From Noviherbaspirillum_A sp047237965 (lineage in GTDB: Bacteria; Pseudomonadota; Gammaproteobacteria; Burkholderiales; Burkholderiaceae_D), in the NCBI RefSeq assembly GCF_047237965.1, contig NZ_JBDFLX010000001.1, forward strand, positions 2,356,001-2,420,000: a stretch of 64,000 bases of DNA, in the 5' to 3' direction. Each line of letters begins with the position of its first letter. The first letter of the stretch is position 1. The translations under genes were made by a program, and so were the position numbers. Shown piece after piece: positions 17,029 to 26,369 of the stretch. The notes under the pieces are model-generated. The model ran no database searches, had not been told where the DNA came from, and was given only the letters and a program-made list of their open reading frames with translations.

Positions 17029-17921
17029 CAGCTGCTTCCTCCACGCAGTTCGGTCTGCACCGCATCGTCGCGGGTGAACTTGAAGCGGGTGATGATTTCC
17101 CACACGTCGTCCTTGCCGCTGGTGCGCATGTTGTCGGGGAAGCGGCCGAAGGGCGCGGCGCGGCGCACGATGCGCAATGCCGCCTCGTCCAGCGCCGGAT
17201 TGCCCGACGAGCGCTCCACGCGCGGGCCGCCTTCCTTGTCATAGATGGTGCCGTCCTGGAACACCGGTATGTAGACCACCAGTTCGCCGTACAGCTTCTT
17301 GCCGTTCTGCTGCGGGAAGTTCAGGGTGCCGATGTTCTCGATGCGCTTTTGCAGCTGGCTGTAATACATCGCATAGCCGACCTCGCGGGTGCTGGGCGTG
17401 ATCTGGGTCTTGCGCGGCCGCTTGTTGTAGTCCTCCATCTGGCGGTTGATCTCGGCCTCCGCGCGCGCCAGCGCCCGGGCGTTCTCATTGTCGTCGGGCG
17501 CGGCCGGCGTCGGCGGCGCCGCGCTGGGCGTATCCTGCGGCGTGGTCTTGGGCGCCTTGGTGCGGGTCTGCTTCGCGTTCTGCGCCAGGATCTTCTGCTG
17601 CTCTTCCAGCTCGGCCACGCGCCGCCGCGCCGCCTTGATGTTGTCGCCGTCCTCGCTCTTCTTCAGGTTGGGCAGCGGCGACTTGGCGCGGCCGGCGTCG
17701 GCATTGCCGCCGCCGTCGAGATTGGCCTGGGCCAGCGCCTCGGCCTTCACCGGTTTCTTCTCGTGGCGGGCATTGACGAGGATGACTTCCAGGCCGGGAT
17801 CGACCGGCTTGAAGCGCACCGGCTCGGGCGCGGCGAAACGCACGGCGAGCAGCAGGGCATGCACCAGCAGGGAAATGACGACCGCGATCACCAGGGTGCG
17901 GTCTTGTAGAAAATGCTTCAC
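17028..17921 (-). CDS. Energy transducer TonB-family protein
   Basis: 297 residues. A short cytoplasmic tail, one membrane helix (TLVIAVVISLLVHALLLAVRFA, residues about 9-30), a long periplasmic stretch rich in Lys, Ala and Pro with a predicted coiled coil (AARRRVAELEEQQKILAQNAK), and a C-terminal TonB-like domain (YGELVVYIPVFQDGTIYDKEG ... LDEAALRIVRRAAPFGRFP). TonB proteins pass proton-motive energy to outer-membrane receptors. No exbB/exbD or receptor gene is close, and the gene sits between the RNB nuclease and aroE, as in related genomes, so its exact partner is unknown. Confidence 0.8.
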   Translation of the reverse strand: MKHFLQDRTLVIAVVISLLVHALLLAVRFAAPEPVRFKPVDPGLEVILVNARHEKKPVKAEALAQANLDGGGNADAGRAKSPLPNLKKSEDGDNIKAARRRVAELEEQQKILAQNAKQTRTKAPKTTPQDTPSAAPPTPAAPDDNENARALARAEAEINRQMEDYNKRPRKTQITPSTREVGYAMYYSQLQKRIENIGTLNFPQQNGKKLYGELVVYIPVFQDGTIYDKEGGPRVERSSGNPALDEAALRIVRRAAPFGRFPDNMRTSGKDDVWEIITRFKFTRDDAVQTELRGGSS

Positions 17922-18016
17922 GCGCAGCTTAGTCAGATTTCATCGGGACGTCGATTTTACGCCAAAGGGCAAAACGGGCGGCCGGGATTTGCCGGCCGGC
18001 CACGTTGCCGGCGGTT

Positions 18017-20083
18017 TCACGCAACAGGCGGCGCTTCATCGGCGCCGGCATCCGCGCCCGCTTCCACCGATTCGGCGGCCTCGGTCTGCTGCGCCGGGTC
18101 GGCTTCCAGCGGCGGCATGCCGGCCGCCAGTTCGGCCTCGTCGGCCAGCGCATCCTCGACTTCGGCCAGGGTGCCGATGCCCGGGCCGGCTTCCACCTCC
18201 AGCAGACGCGCCTCGACCGACAGGTCGACCTCGTCCCAGCGCAGCAGGTCGAGCTTGACCTGGGTGCCGCGCGCCAGCTGCGCCATGCCCGACAGCTTCA
18301 GCACCAGCGGAATGTCGACTAAGCGCACGATCTCGTCCTTCAGCACCACGGCCTCCACCTGGCGCGCCTGTTCCTGCGCCAGCCAGCGCAGGCACCAGTA
18401 GCGCTCCATCGAGGACTGGAACTCGGCATAGGCCGCATAGGCGGCATCGAAGGCGGAGACGATGGCGAACAGGTCGGCATCCTTGGGCTTGAACGGCGCG
18501 GCCAGCGGCGCGGTCACGCCATGCTGCACGCAGGCCATGATCTGCCACTGGTTGACCAGGTCGGTATAGCGGCGCAGCGGCGAAGTGCTCCATGCATACT
18601 GGTCCACGCCCAGGCCCTGGTGCGGCGCCGCGTGGGTGACCATGCGCACCTGCATGCGCGTGGCCCAGCCGCCGCTGCCGCCGCCCTGCGCCCGGTAGAT
18701 GCCGGGAACGCCATGGTCGTGCATCAGCTTGCCCCAGGTGCTGTTGGCCAGGATCATCAGCTCGGCGACGATCTTGTCGAGCGGCGCGCCGCGCTTCCGG
18801 CGGCTGATGGTGACGATGTCGTCCTCGACATAGAAATTGAAGTCGACGCGGTTGTTCTGCTCGGGCTTGAGGCCAAACGACTCGCGCTTGACCTGCCTGC
18901 CCTGTTCCAGCACCTGCGCCCACTGCCACAGCAAAGCGATCTCTTCCTTGTAGGGATAGTCGCCGGCATTGCGGGCCAGGTTGTCCTCGGTGACCAGTTC
19001 ATCGAGGTCGTTGTGGCGCAGGTTGGCCGCGATCGGCACCGCCTCGCTGCGGGTCTCGCTGGCGATCACGCTCCAGTCCGTGGTGTCGAGGGTCAGGTAG
19101 AGCGACAGCGCCGGGCAGGTCTGGCCTTCGGCCAGCGTGAAGGCCTCGACCAGTTCGTCCGGCAGCATCGTGATCTTGTCGCCCGGCATATAGACGGTGG
19201 ACATGCGCTGGCGGGCGATGGCGTCGATGGCGTCGTTGCGGGAAATGCCCAGGCCGGGCGCGGCGATATGGATGCCGATACGGACCTTGCCTTCTTCAAG
19301 GCGGGTGACGGAAATGGCGTCGTCGATTTCGGTGGTGGTGACATCGTCGATCGAAAACGCCTGCACGTCGGCCACCGGCAGCGATGGCCGCGCCGGGATC
19401 GACACTGCCGGAAAGCCGGTGCCCTTGGGGAAATTCTCCAGCAGGAAGCGGGTGAAATGCAGTTCCTTGGGCGAGGCGATCGCGCCGACCGACAGCATCA
19501 GCCGCTGCGGCGTGGTCTGCAACTCGGCCGCGGCCGCGTCCAGCGCCTTGTACTCGATGCTGTTCTTGTCCGGCTTGAACAGGAGCTGGGTGGTGATGGG
19601 CTTCATCGCCTCCGGCAGGCGGCCGGCCTTCAGTTCCTCGACATAGCCGGCCTGCACCAGCTGCTGCTGCCGTTTCTTTTCCAGGCCGGCCAGCGCCGCC
19701 TTCAAGGTCGCCTCGGGCGCCGCCTTGTAACGGCCGCGGCCCTTGCGATGAAAGTAGATCGGCGCCGAATGCAGCTTCAGCACCAGGCCGGCCGCCTCAT
19801 GCGCCTGCGGCGCGTGGCCGAAATATTCCTCGCCCAGCTCGGCGAAACCGAATTCTTCCTGGCCCGCCACTTCCCACAGGAAGTCGAGGTCGACTTCATC
19901 GGCGATGCGCTGCGCATCGGCCAGCATCTCGGCCGGCGTCGGCGCGGCGAACTGCAGCAGCACGTCGCGCGCCCTGACCTTGGTCCGCTTGCCGGTCGGC
20001 AGTTCGACCTGGTAGGCCTCGCCCTGCTGGGATAACACCGCGCCGGCCTTGAAATCGCCGGACTCTTCAAAAAATAAATTCAT
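18017..20083 (-). CDS. RNB-domain exoribonuclease (RNase II/R family)
   Basis: 688 residues. Hydrolytic 3'-5' exoribonuclease. The central RNB domain carries the metal-binding acidic cluster in FSIDDVTTTEIDDAISV (D246, D247, D254, D255), followed by VRIGIHIAAPG, YMPGDKITMLP and the RNB C-terminal signature around YAWSTSPLRRYTDLVNQWQI. The N-terminal region lacks the clear tandem cold-shock domains of RNase R. The C-terminal tail beyond residue about 650 is acidic and Ala-rich. Third from last in the leftward operon, between ubiC and the tonB-like gene. Confidence 0.88.
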   Translation of the reverse strand: MNLFFEESGDFKAGAVLSQQGEAYQVELPTGKRTKVRARDVLLQFAAPTPAEMLADAQRIADEVDLDFLWEVAGQEEFGFAELGEEYFGHAPQAHEAAGLVLKLHSAPIYFHRKGRGRYKAAPEATLKAALAGLEKKRQQQLVQAGYVEELKAGRLPEAMKPITTQLLFKPDKNSIEYKALDAAAAELQTTPQRLMLSVGAIASPKELHFTRFLLENFPKGTGFPAVSIPARPSLPVADVQAFSIDDVTTTEIDDAISVTRLEEGKVRIGIHIAAPGLGISRNDAIDAIARQRMSTVYMPGDKITMLPDELVEAFTLAEGQTCPALSLYLTLDTTDWSVIASETRSEAVPIAANLRHNDLDELVTEDNLARNAGDYPYKEEIALLWQWAQVLEQGRQVKRESFGLKPEQNNRVDFNFYVEDDIVTISRRKRGAPLDKIVAELMILANSTWGKLMHDHGVPGIYRAQGGGSGGWATRMQVRMVTHAAPHQGLGVDQYAWSTSPLRRYTDLVNQWQIMACVQHGVTAPLAAPFKPKDADLFAIVSAFDAAYAAYAEFQSSMERYWCLRWLAQEQARQVEAVVLKDEIVRLVDIPLVLKLSGMAQLARGTQVKLDLLRWDEVDLSVEARLLEVEAGPGIGTLAEVEDALADEAELAAGMPPLEADPAQQTEAAESVEAGADAGADEAPPVA

Positions 20084-20116
20084 CAGTCACTGCCTGTTTT
20101 GTATCGGGTAAGGGAA

Positions 20117-20659
20117 TCAGCGCCGTGGCGCCAGTCGTGCCAGTGTCGGCAGAAATAATTCAGTCACGAGCAGCAGCCCGCGGTGCCGTCGGTAGAGACA
20201 GCGGCGGGCATGCAGCACCCGCTGTTCCCCGCACGCGGGCGCCGCGGCCGCGGCACGGCGCGCCAGTGCGTGGCGCGCAGAGAGGCGCGCATGCTGCAGG
20301 CAGCCGCGCGTAATCAGGGGATCGAAAAACAGCGCCGTGCCGAGCGAGCGCTGGCCCAGTCGCTGGAAGAAGGGCCAGTCGGCAGCGCACGACAGGGGCG
20401 TGACGGTATGGGCATACACCACCGGTTCGCCATCGCAGCACAGCAGCACTTCACGCTCGCGCACCCGGGCCGTGCGCGCCAGCCCGATCATGCCGGCCTG
20501 GTCGGGCTGGCATACGCCGTGCGACTGGCGCAGCAGCCTGACGTCGAACTGCCGGCAATGCGCCTGCAGCCTGGCGGTCAGGGAGCCGGGTTCGAGCAGC
20601 CAGGGCCGCAGCAGCGACGGCGCGCTGCCCGGCGGCAGATGGGCGAGCCAGCGGTTCAC
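20117..20659 (-). CDS. ubiC: Chorismate pyruvate-lyase
   Basis: 180 residues. UbiC converts chorismate to 4-hydroxybenzoate and pyruvate, the first committed step of ubiquinone synthesis. Family landmarks: WLLEPGSLTARL, VRLLRQSHGVCQPDQAGMIG, then REREVLLCCDGEPVVYAHTV with the substrate-binding Arg, RSLGTALFFDP, and the C-terminal Glu in LLVTELFLP. Its start overlaps the stop of the upstream esterase gene by four bases, so the two are translationally coupled. No ubiA follows in the window. Confidence 0.9.
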   Translation of the reverse strand: MNRWLAHLPPGSAPSLLRPWLLEPGSLTARLQAHCRQFDVRLLRQSHGVCQPDQAGMIGLARTARVREREVLLCCDGEPVVYAHTVTPLSCAADWPFFQRLGQRSLGTALFFDPLITRGCLQHARLSARHALARRAAAAAPACGEQRVLHARRCLYRRHRGLLLVTELFLPTLARLAPRR

Positions 20660-21237
20660 GCCGCCGGCTCCACGCCGTCGCAGAATGCCAGCACCGCGTC
20701 GATCTGGTCGGCAAAGCCGGACAGGCCGTGGTCGCTGCCCTGTATTACCAGTTGCCGCGCGCCGGCATAGTGACGGGTCATGTCGCGCCAGTCCAGCACT
20801 TCGTCGCCGGTGGCGGCCACTAGAAAGTAACGCTCGGGCCGGCTGATCTGCGGCACCGCCAGCGCCTGCAGCTCGGCGATGTACTCCCGCTTGAACTCGA
20901 AAGGCTGGCCGTCATGCCAGCCGGTGGTGATGCCCACATATTTTTCCAAATCGCCTGGCGGCGACACCGCCGGGTTCAGCAGCACTGCGCGGCAGCCGGT
21001 CTGCTCGGCCAGCCAGGTCGCGTAATAGCCGCCCAGCGACGAGCCGATCAGGGTCAGGTCATGCGGCGCCTGGCCGGCAACCAGCGACTCGGCCAGCGCA
21101 ATCGCCGCCGCCGGCGAGGCCGGCAGCTGCGGGCACAGATATTCCGCGCCGCGGCCCAGCGCGTGCAGCTTCTGGTCCAAGAGGCGCGCCTTGAAGGACT
21201 GCGGCGAGGAGCGGAATCCGTGCAGGTAGACGATCAT
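20656..21237 (-). CDS. YqiA-type alpha/beta-hydrolase esterase
   Basis: 193 residues. Small serine hydrolase of the YqiA/UPF0227 family. MIVYLHGFRSSPQSFKA opens the protein; the nucleophile elbow is LIGSSLGGYYATWLA, the Asp lies in ATGDEVLDWRDM and the His in IQGSDHGLSGFAD. The physiological substrate is not known. It lies between mpl (15 bases upstream) and ubiC (4-base overlap) in the leftward operon. Confidence 0.85.
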   Translation of the reverse strand: MIVYLHGFRSSPQSFKARLLDQKLHALGRGAEYLCPQLPASPAAAIALAESLVAGQAPHDLTLIGSSLGGYYATWLAEQTGCRAVLLNPAVSPPGDLEKYVGITTGWHDGQPFEFKREYIAELQALAVPQISRPERYFLVAATGDEVLDWRDMTRHYAGARQLVIQGSDHGLSGFADQIDAVLAFCDGVEPAA

Positions 21238-21252
21238 GGAATGCGATGTTTC

Positions 21253-22641
21253 TCAGCGGCGCGCCAGCGCGTCGAGCAGCTTCTGGTGGACGCCGCCGAA
21301 GCCGCCATTGCTCATCGCCAGCACCTGGTCGCCCGGACGGGCGTCGCGCGCGACCGCCGTCACCAGTGCGTCGATGTCGTCGAACGCCTGCGCCCGCGCG
21401 CCCAGCGGCGCCAGCGCATCCGCCAGGCTCCAGCCCAGCGCGTCCTTGCCGCTGGCGGCGCCATAGCCATACACGAGGTCGGCTTCGGCCAGGCTGTCGG
21501 GCAGCGCATCCTTCATCGCGCCCAGCTTCATGGTGTTGGAACGCGGCTCCAGCACTGCCAGGATGCGGGCATTGCCGCCGGCCTGCTTGCGCAGGCCGGC
21601 CACGGTGGTGGCGATGGCGGTCGGATGATGGGCGAAGTCGTCGTAGACGGTGACGTCATCGACCACGCCACGCACTTCCATGCGCCGCCGCACGCTCTCG
21701 AAGTTCGCGAGCGCGGCGATGGCCTGCGCCGGCGGCACGCCGACATGGCGCGCCGCGGCAATCGCCGCCAGCGCGTTGAGGCGGTTGTGCTCGCCCGACA
21801 GCTTCCATTGCACCGTGCCCTGCAGTTCGCCGTCGAGGAAGACGTCGAAGCTGCCGTCGTGATGCTCGTGCAGGCTCCAGCCGGAGGCGTCGCGCGCGCC
21901 GAACAGCTCCTTGTCGCTCCAGCAGCCGCGCGCCAGCACCCGCTGCAGCCCCGGTTCGCGCGCATTGACCACCAGCCGGCCCACGCCCGGCACGGTGCGC
22001 ACCAGGTGATGGAACTGGGTCTCGATGGCAGCCAGGTCGGGGAAGATGTCGGCGTGGTCGTATTCCAGGTTGTTCAATATCGCGGTGCGCGCATGGTAAT
22101 GCACGAACTTGCTGCGCTTGTCGAAGAAAGCAGTGTCGTATTCATCGGCTTCGATGACGAAGAAGGCGGACTCCCCGTCCCTGCCCTCGCCGCCCAGGCG
22201 CGCCGAGATGCCGAAGTTCATCGGCACGCCGCCGATCAGGAAGCCCGGCGCATAGCCGGCGTCCTGCAGTATCCAGGCCAGCATCGAGGACGTGGTGGTC
22301 TTGCCATGGGTGCCGGCCACCGCCAGCACCCAGCGATGGCGCAGGATGTGCTCGCCTATCCACTGCGGGCCGGAGGTATAGGGCAGGCCGCGGTTCAGGA
22401 TTTCTTCCATCAGCGGATTGCCGCGCGACACCACGTTGCCGATCACGTACAGGTCGGGCTGCAGCGCGATCTGCTCGGCGCCGAAGCCTTCGATCAGCGC
22501 GATACCCTGCTCTTCCAGCTGGGTGCTCATCGGCGGATAGACATTGGCGTCGCAGCCGGTGACCTTGTGGCCCGCCTGGCGTGCCAGCACGGCCAGGCCG
22601 CCCATGAACGTGCCGCAAATGCCAAGGATATGTATATGCAT
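21253..22641 (-). CDS. mpl: UDP-N-acetylmuramate:L-alanyl-gamma-D-glutamyl-meso-diaminopimelate ligase
   Basis: 462 residues from the ATG at 22641; a longer frame to 22731 begins in sequence shared with the divergent gene. Mpl reattaches recycled murein tripeptide to UDP-MurNAc using ATP. MHIHILGICGTFMGGLAVLA is the N-terminal nucleotide-binding segment, VAGTHGKTTTSSML the ATP loop, and YDDFAHHPTAIATT the conserved Mur-ligase C-domain motif. It heads the leftward operon and diverges from the nucleotidyltransferase-like gene across 78 bases. Confidence 0.95.
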   Translation of the reverse strand: MHIHILGICGTFMGGLAVLARQAGHKVTGCDANVYPPMSTQLEEQGIALIEGFGAEQIALQPDLYVIGNVVSRGNPLMEEILNRGLPYTSGPQWIGEHILRHRWVLAVAGTHGKTTTSSMLAWILQDAGYAPGFLIGGVPMNFGISARLGGEGRDGESAFFVIEADEYDTAFFDKRSKFVHYHARTAILNNLEYDHADIFPDLAAIETQFHHLVRTVPGVGRLVVNAREPGLQRVLARGCWSDKELFGARDASGWSLHEHHDGSFDVFLDGELQGTVQWKLSGEHNRLNALAAIAAARHVGVPPAQAIAALANFESVRRRMEVRGVVDDVTVYDDFAHHPTAIATTVAGLRKQAGGNARILAVLEPRSNTMKLGAMKDALPDSLAEADLVYGYGAASGKDALGWSLADALAPLGARAQAFDDIDALVTAVARDARPGDQVLAMSNGGFGGVHQKLLDALARR

Positions 22642-22719
22642 TGTACAATTTCGGATTGGATTAACCGGGATTCTACCCGACCCGCCGCGCCAGGCCCGCC
22701 TCCCCACATACCGAAAACC

Positions 22720-23331
22720 ATGAGTAGCCACCCCACGGAAACCGAATTATTGCGCGCCGAAATTGCAGCAGCGGCAGCCCGCATGATCGCGGAAGACGGC
22801 GCTGACTATGGCACCGCCAAGCGGCGCGCCGCCCGGCAGATCCTGGGCGACGTCAAGGTCAGGGGCGATATTCTGCCCGACAATGCACAAATAGAGGATG
22901 AAGTGCGGGTTTATAACGACTTGTTTTTTTCAGCCACCCAGCCGGCGCGGCTGCTGCACCTGCGCAAGCTGGCCTTGCAATTGATGACCGAACTTGCCGA
23001 CTTTTCGCCTTACCTGACCGGCGCCGTGCTGAACGGCACCGCGGGCGACCAGTCGGACATCCATCTCCAGCTGTTCGTGGAAAACGCCAAGGATGTCGCC
23101 GTGTTTCTGATGAACCGGAACATCCAGTTCGATGTATCGGAATCGCCGCATTTCCACAAGCGCGGCGACCCGGTCGAAACCCTGTCCTTCCTGCGCGGCA
23201 ATGACGGCGTCCACCTGGCGCTGTACGACTACAACGACCTGCGCGCCGCGCGCAAGCCGGCCGACCCGGACCGCCCGGAACGGGCCAACATCGACGCCGT
23301 TCGCGCGCTGATCGAGAAAGAAGCCAAATGA
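22720..23331 (+). CDS. Uncharacterised nucleotidyltransferase-like protein
   Basis: 203 residues from the ATG at 22720. I do not recognise a named family with certainty. The N-terminal half is helical and charged. The segment LTGAVLNGTAGDQSDIHLQLFVENAKDVAVFLMNRNIQFDVSE resembles the minimal nucleotidyltransferase pattern (Gly-rich turn, then S-D-I-x-L), which would make it a pol-beta-like fold, but the second catalytic Asp is not obvious. It diverges from mpl and overlaps the tlpA-like gene by four bases (ATGA). Confidence 0.6.
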   Translation: MSSHPTETELLRAEIAAAAARMIAEDGADYGTAKRRAARQILGDVKVRGDILPDNAQIEDEVRVYNDLFFSATQPARLLHLRKLALQLMTELADFSPYLTGAVLNGTAGDQSDIHLQLFVENAKDVAVFLMNRNIQFDVSESPHFHKRGDPVETLSFLRGNDGVHLALYDYNDLRAARKPADPDRPERANIDAVRALIEKEAK

Positions 23332-23849
23332 AGCGGCGTTTCCTGCCGTTTCTGATCGTTGCCCTCGTGTTTGGCCTGGCCGGCGCCTGGTTCGGCAGCA
23401 AACGCTTCGCCACACAGCCGGCGCAGCCCGAAGCCAGCGCCAGTTTCTATAGCCGCACGCTGCCGGATGCCAAGGGCGACAACGTGGCCATGGCAAAATG
23501 GAAAGGCCAGGCGCTGGTGCTGAATTTCTGGGCGACATGGTGTGCGCCTTGCGTCGAGGAAATGCCTGAGCTGACCGCGCTGCAAAAGGAGATTCAGTCC
23601 AAAAACATCCAGATTCTCGGCATCGGCATCGATAAGCCGGCCAGCATCAGTGCTTTTGCCGAGAAATACCAGATTGCCTATCCGCTTTACGTTGCCGGCG
23701 TCGACGGCTCCGAACTGTCGCGACAGTTGGGCAACCAGGCTGGCGGCCTGCCGTTTACCGTACTGCTGGATGCATCGGGCAAGGTCAAAAAGACCTATCT
23801 CGGACGACTGAAAATGGATGAGCTGCGGCGCGACCTGAACGCCTTGTAA
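23328..23849 (+). CDS. TlpA-family thiol:disulfide oxidoreductase
   Basis: 173 residues. Membrane-anchored periplasmic thioredoxin-fold reductase. A single N-terminal helix (FLPFLIVALVFGLAGAWFG) is followed by a thioredoxin domain with active site WATWCAPC and the cis-Pro segment GGLPFTVLLD. Such proteins reduce disulfides, for example in cytochrome c maturation; the true substrate cannot be told from context. Its ATG overlaps the stop of the upstream gene, so the two are coupled. Confidence 0.88.
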   Translation: MKRRFLPFLIVALVFGLAGAWFGSKRFATQPAQPEASASFYSRTLPDAKGDNVAMAKWKGQALVLNFWATWCAPCVEEMPELTALQKEIQSKNIQILGIGIDKPASISAFAEKYQIAYPLYVAGVDGSELSRQLGNQAGGLPFTVLLDASGKVKKTYLGRLKMDELRRDLNAL

Positions 23850-23931
23850 GCAAGTTTGGCGCATTTTCCTTGCCAATCTTCAGGATTTACCGGCAAAATG
23901 CCGCCAACTTCGTCAATTGGAATCCACCTCG

Positions 23932-24369
23932 ATGGCAAAAAATCTACTCTTGCTCAATGGTCCCAACCTGAATCTGCTGGGAACCCGTGAGCCGGAAGTG
24001 TATGGATCGACCACCTTGGCGGACGTTGAACAGGCAGCAAAGGCACAGGCAGGCGCCGCTGATGCCGTCATCGCGACATTCCAGAGCAATCACGAAGGTG
24101 CATTGATCGACCGGATTCAGGCGGCACGCCTAGAAAAAGTCGACGCCATCATCATCAATCCCGGTGGACTGACGCATACCAGCGTTGCCTTGCGCGATGC
24201 GCTGGCAGGCGTCGCCATTCCGTTCGTGGAAATCCATATCTCCAACATCCACAAGCGTGAACCGTTCCGCCACAAATCGTTTCTCTCCGATATCGCCGTC
24301 GGCGTGATCTGCGGCCTGGGGGTCGAAGGTTACCGTGCTGCGATCGATTTCGCGCTCAAAAAGCTATAA
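23932..24369 (+). CDS. aroQ: Type II 3-dehydroquinate dehydratase
   Basis: 145 residues from the ATG at 23932; the five-codon upstream extension is dropped because the family starts at MAKNLLLLNGPNLNLLG. It dehydrates 3-dehydroquinate to 3-dehydroshikimate. The active-site Tyr lies in EPEVYG, with QSNHEG, IINPGGLTHTSVALRDA and VEIHISNIHKREPFR. The gene order aroQ-accB-accC is common in betaproteobacteria. A small stem (24389-24409) lies between it and accB but lacks a T-run. Confidence 0.95.
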   Translation: MAKNLLLLNGPNLNLLGTREPEVYGSTTLADVEQAAKAQAGAADAVIATFQSNHEGALIDRIQAARLEKVDAIIINPGGLTHTSVALRDALAGVAIPFVEIHISNIHKREPFRHKSFLSDIAVGVICGLGVEGYRAAIDFALKKL

Positions 24370-24438
24370 ATCACAATAATTGCAATCGATCGGCAAGTTT
24401 CCTGCCGATTACTACTACGAATATTTTGAGGGGTTCCC

Positions 24439-24900
24439 ATGGATTTACGTAAACTGAAGACCTTGATCGACCTGGTCGCAGAATCAGACATCGCCGAGCT
24501 TGAAGTGACTGAAGGCGAAAGCAAGGTCCGCATCGTCAAATCCTCGGCCACTCCGCACAACCAGCTGGTGATGATGCAGCCCCAGGCCATGGCGCAGCAG
24601 CCGGTCCAGGGCGCCGCGCCGGCGCCGGCGGCTCCAGCTGCCGCGGCCATCGATGCCGCTCCCACGGGCCATGTGGTGAAGTCGCCAATGGTGGGCACCT
24701 TCTACCGCGCCGCCTCGCCCGGCTCGGCGCCGTTCGTCGATGTCGGCGCCACCGTCAAGGAAGGCGACACCCTGTGCATCATCGAGGCAATGAAGCTGTT
24801 GAACGAGATCGATGCCGATGCATCCGGCGTGATCCAGCAAATCCTGGTCGAGAACGGCCAGCCAGTCGAGTTCGGTCAGCCGCTGTTCATCATCGGCTAA
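24439..24900 (+). CDS. accB: Biotin carboxyl carrier protein of acetyl-CoA carboxylase
   Basis: 153 residues. BCCP carries the biotin that AccC carboxylates for malonyl-CoA synthesis. The biotinyl Lys lies in CIIEAMKLLNEID about 35 residues from the end, within the lipoyl-type barrel that starts at GHVVKSPMVGTFYRA. An Ala/Pro linker (APAPAAPAAAA) separates it from the N-terminal DLRKLKTLIDLV segment. AccC follows 88 bases downstream in the same direction. Confidence 0.97.
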   Translation: MDLRKLKTLIDLVAESDIAELEVTEGESKVRIVKSSATPHNQLVMMQPQAMAQQPVQGAAPAPAAPAAAAIDAAPTGHVVKSPMVGTFYRAASPGSAPFVDVGATVKEGDTLCIIEAMKLLNEIDADASGVIQQILVENGQPVEFGQPLFIIG

Positions 24901-24988
24901 CGGGAAGCGGCCTGCGGCGGCCCGGCCGCCGCGGTCATGCCTGCTCCTGTTCCTCCCCTTAACGCCGACACCCTGACACTCCCCAACC

Positions 24989-26356
24989 ATGTTTGAAAAA
25001 ATCCTCATTGCCAATCGCGGTGAAATTGCGCTGCGCATACAGCGCGCCTGCCGCGAGATGGGCATCAAGACCGTGGTCGTCCACTCGGAAGCGGACCGCG
25101 AAGCCAAGTACGTGAAACTGGCCGATGAATCGGTCTGCATCGGCCCGGCCGCCTCTTCCCTGAGCTACCTGAGCATGCCGGCCATTATCAGCGCGGCCGA
25201 AGTGACGGATGCCGAAGCGATCCATCCCGGCTACGGCTTCCTGTCCGAGAACGCCGATTTCGCCGAGCGCGTGGAGCAATCCGGCTTCGTCTTCATCGGC
25301 CCGCGCTCGGACGCGATCCGCCTGATGGGCGACAAGGTGTCCGCCAAGCAGGCCATGATCAAGGCCGGCGTGCCCTGCGTGCCCGGCTCGGACGGCGCCT
25401 TGCCGGAAGACCCGAAGGAAATCGTGCGTATCGCCCGCAAGGTCGGTTATCCGGTCATCATCAAGGCGGCCGGCGGCGGCGGCGGACGCGGCATGCGCGT
25501 GGTGCATACCGAGGCGGCGCTGCTGTCGGCGGTGACCATGACCCGCACCGAGGCCGGCACCGCGTTCGGCAACCCGGAAGTCTATATGGAGAAGTATCTG
25601 GAAAATCCGCGCCATGTGGAGATCCAGGTGCTAGCCGATGAATTCAAGAACGCGGTCTGGCTGGGCGAGCGTGACTGCTCGATGCAGCGCCGCCACCAGA
25701 AGGTGATCGAGGAAGCGCCGGCAGTCGGCATTCCCAGGAAGCTGATCGAGAAGATCGGCGACCGCTGCGCCGAAGCCTGCCGCCGCATCGGCTACCGCGG
25801 CGCCGGCACCTTCGAGTTCCTGTACGAGAACGGCGAGTTCTACTTCATCGAGATGAACACCCGTATCCAGGTCGAGCATCCGGTGACCGAGATGATCACC
25901 GGCATCGACCTGGTGCAGGAGCAGATCCGCATCGCCGCCGGCGAGAAGCTGCGTTTCCGCCAGCGCGATGTCGAGCTCAAGGGCCATGCGATCGAATGCC
26001 GCATCAATGCCGAGGACCCGTTCAAGTTCACGCCCTCGCCAGGGCGCATCACATCCTGGCATCCGCCCGGCGGCCCCGGCATCCGGGTCGACTCCCATGC
26101 CTATGCCGGCTATTACGTGCCGCCGCATTACGACTCCATGGTGGGCAAGGTGATCGCCTACGGCGCCACCCGCGAGCAGGCGATCCGCCGCATGCAGATC
26201 GCGCTGTCGGAAATGGTGGTGGAAGGCATCCTGACCAACATCCCGCTGCACCGCGAACTGATGGTGGATGCGCGCTTCATCGAGGGCGGCACCAACATTC
26301 ATTACCTGGAGCACAAGCTGGCGACCAAGCCGGACTTGCCCAAGGAAGCGGCCTGA
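24989..26356 (+). CDS. accC: Biotin carboxylase subunit of acetyl-CoA carboxylase
   Basis: 455 residues, a typical length. ATP-dependent carboxylation of biotin on AccB. MFEKILIANRGEIALRIQRA is the N-terminal signature; the ATP-grasp domain has IKAAGGGGGRGMR as its Gly-rich loop, then RHVEIQVLAD, ERDCSMQRRHQK and the catalytic EMNTRIQVEHPVTE. Cotranscribed with accB. Hairpins with a T-run follow (26370-26424). Confidence 0.97.
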   Translation: MFEKILIANRGEIALRIQRACREMGIKTVVVHSEADREAKYVKLADESVCIGPAASSLSYLSMPAIISAAEVTDAEAIHPGYGFLSENADFAERVEQSGFVFIGPRSDAIRLMGDKVSAKQAMIKAGVPCVPGSDGALPEDPKEIVRIARKVGYPVIIKAAGGGGGRGMRVVHTEAALLSAVTMTRTEAGTAFGNPEVYMEKYLENPRHVEIQVLADEFKNAVWLGERDCSMQRRHQKVIEEAPAVGIPRKLIEKIGDRCAEACRRIGYRGAGTFEFLYENGEFYFIEMNTRIQVEHPVTEMITGIDLVQEQIRIAAGEKLRFRQRDVELKGHAIECRINAEDPFKFTPSPGRITSWHPPGGPGIRVDSHAYAGYYVPPHYDSMVGKVIAYGATREQAIRRMQIALSEMVVEGILTNIPLHRELMVDARFIEGGTNIHYLEHKLATKPDLPKEAA

Positions 26357-26369
26357 CCGGATGATGCAG

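Noticed and set aside
18521..20035. 504-codon rightward frame opposite the RNB ribonuclease
   Set aside because: High-GC antisense shadow; composition is His/Arg/Gln-rich and the minus strand carries a full set of RNB motifs.
20914..22719. Rightward frame of about 600 codons before the nucleotidyltransferase-like gene
   Set aside because: Antisense to mpl and the YqiA-like gene; only the part from 22720 has protein-like sequence and a proper start.
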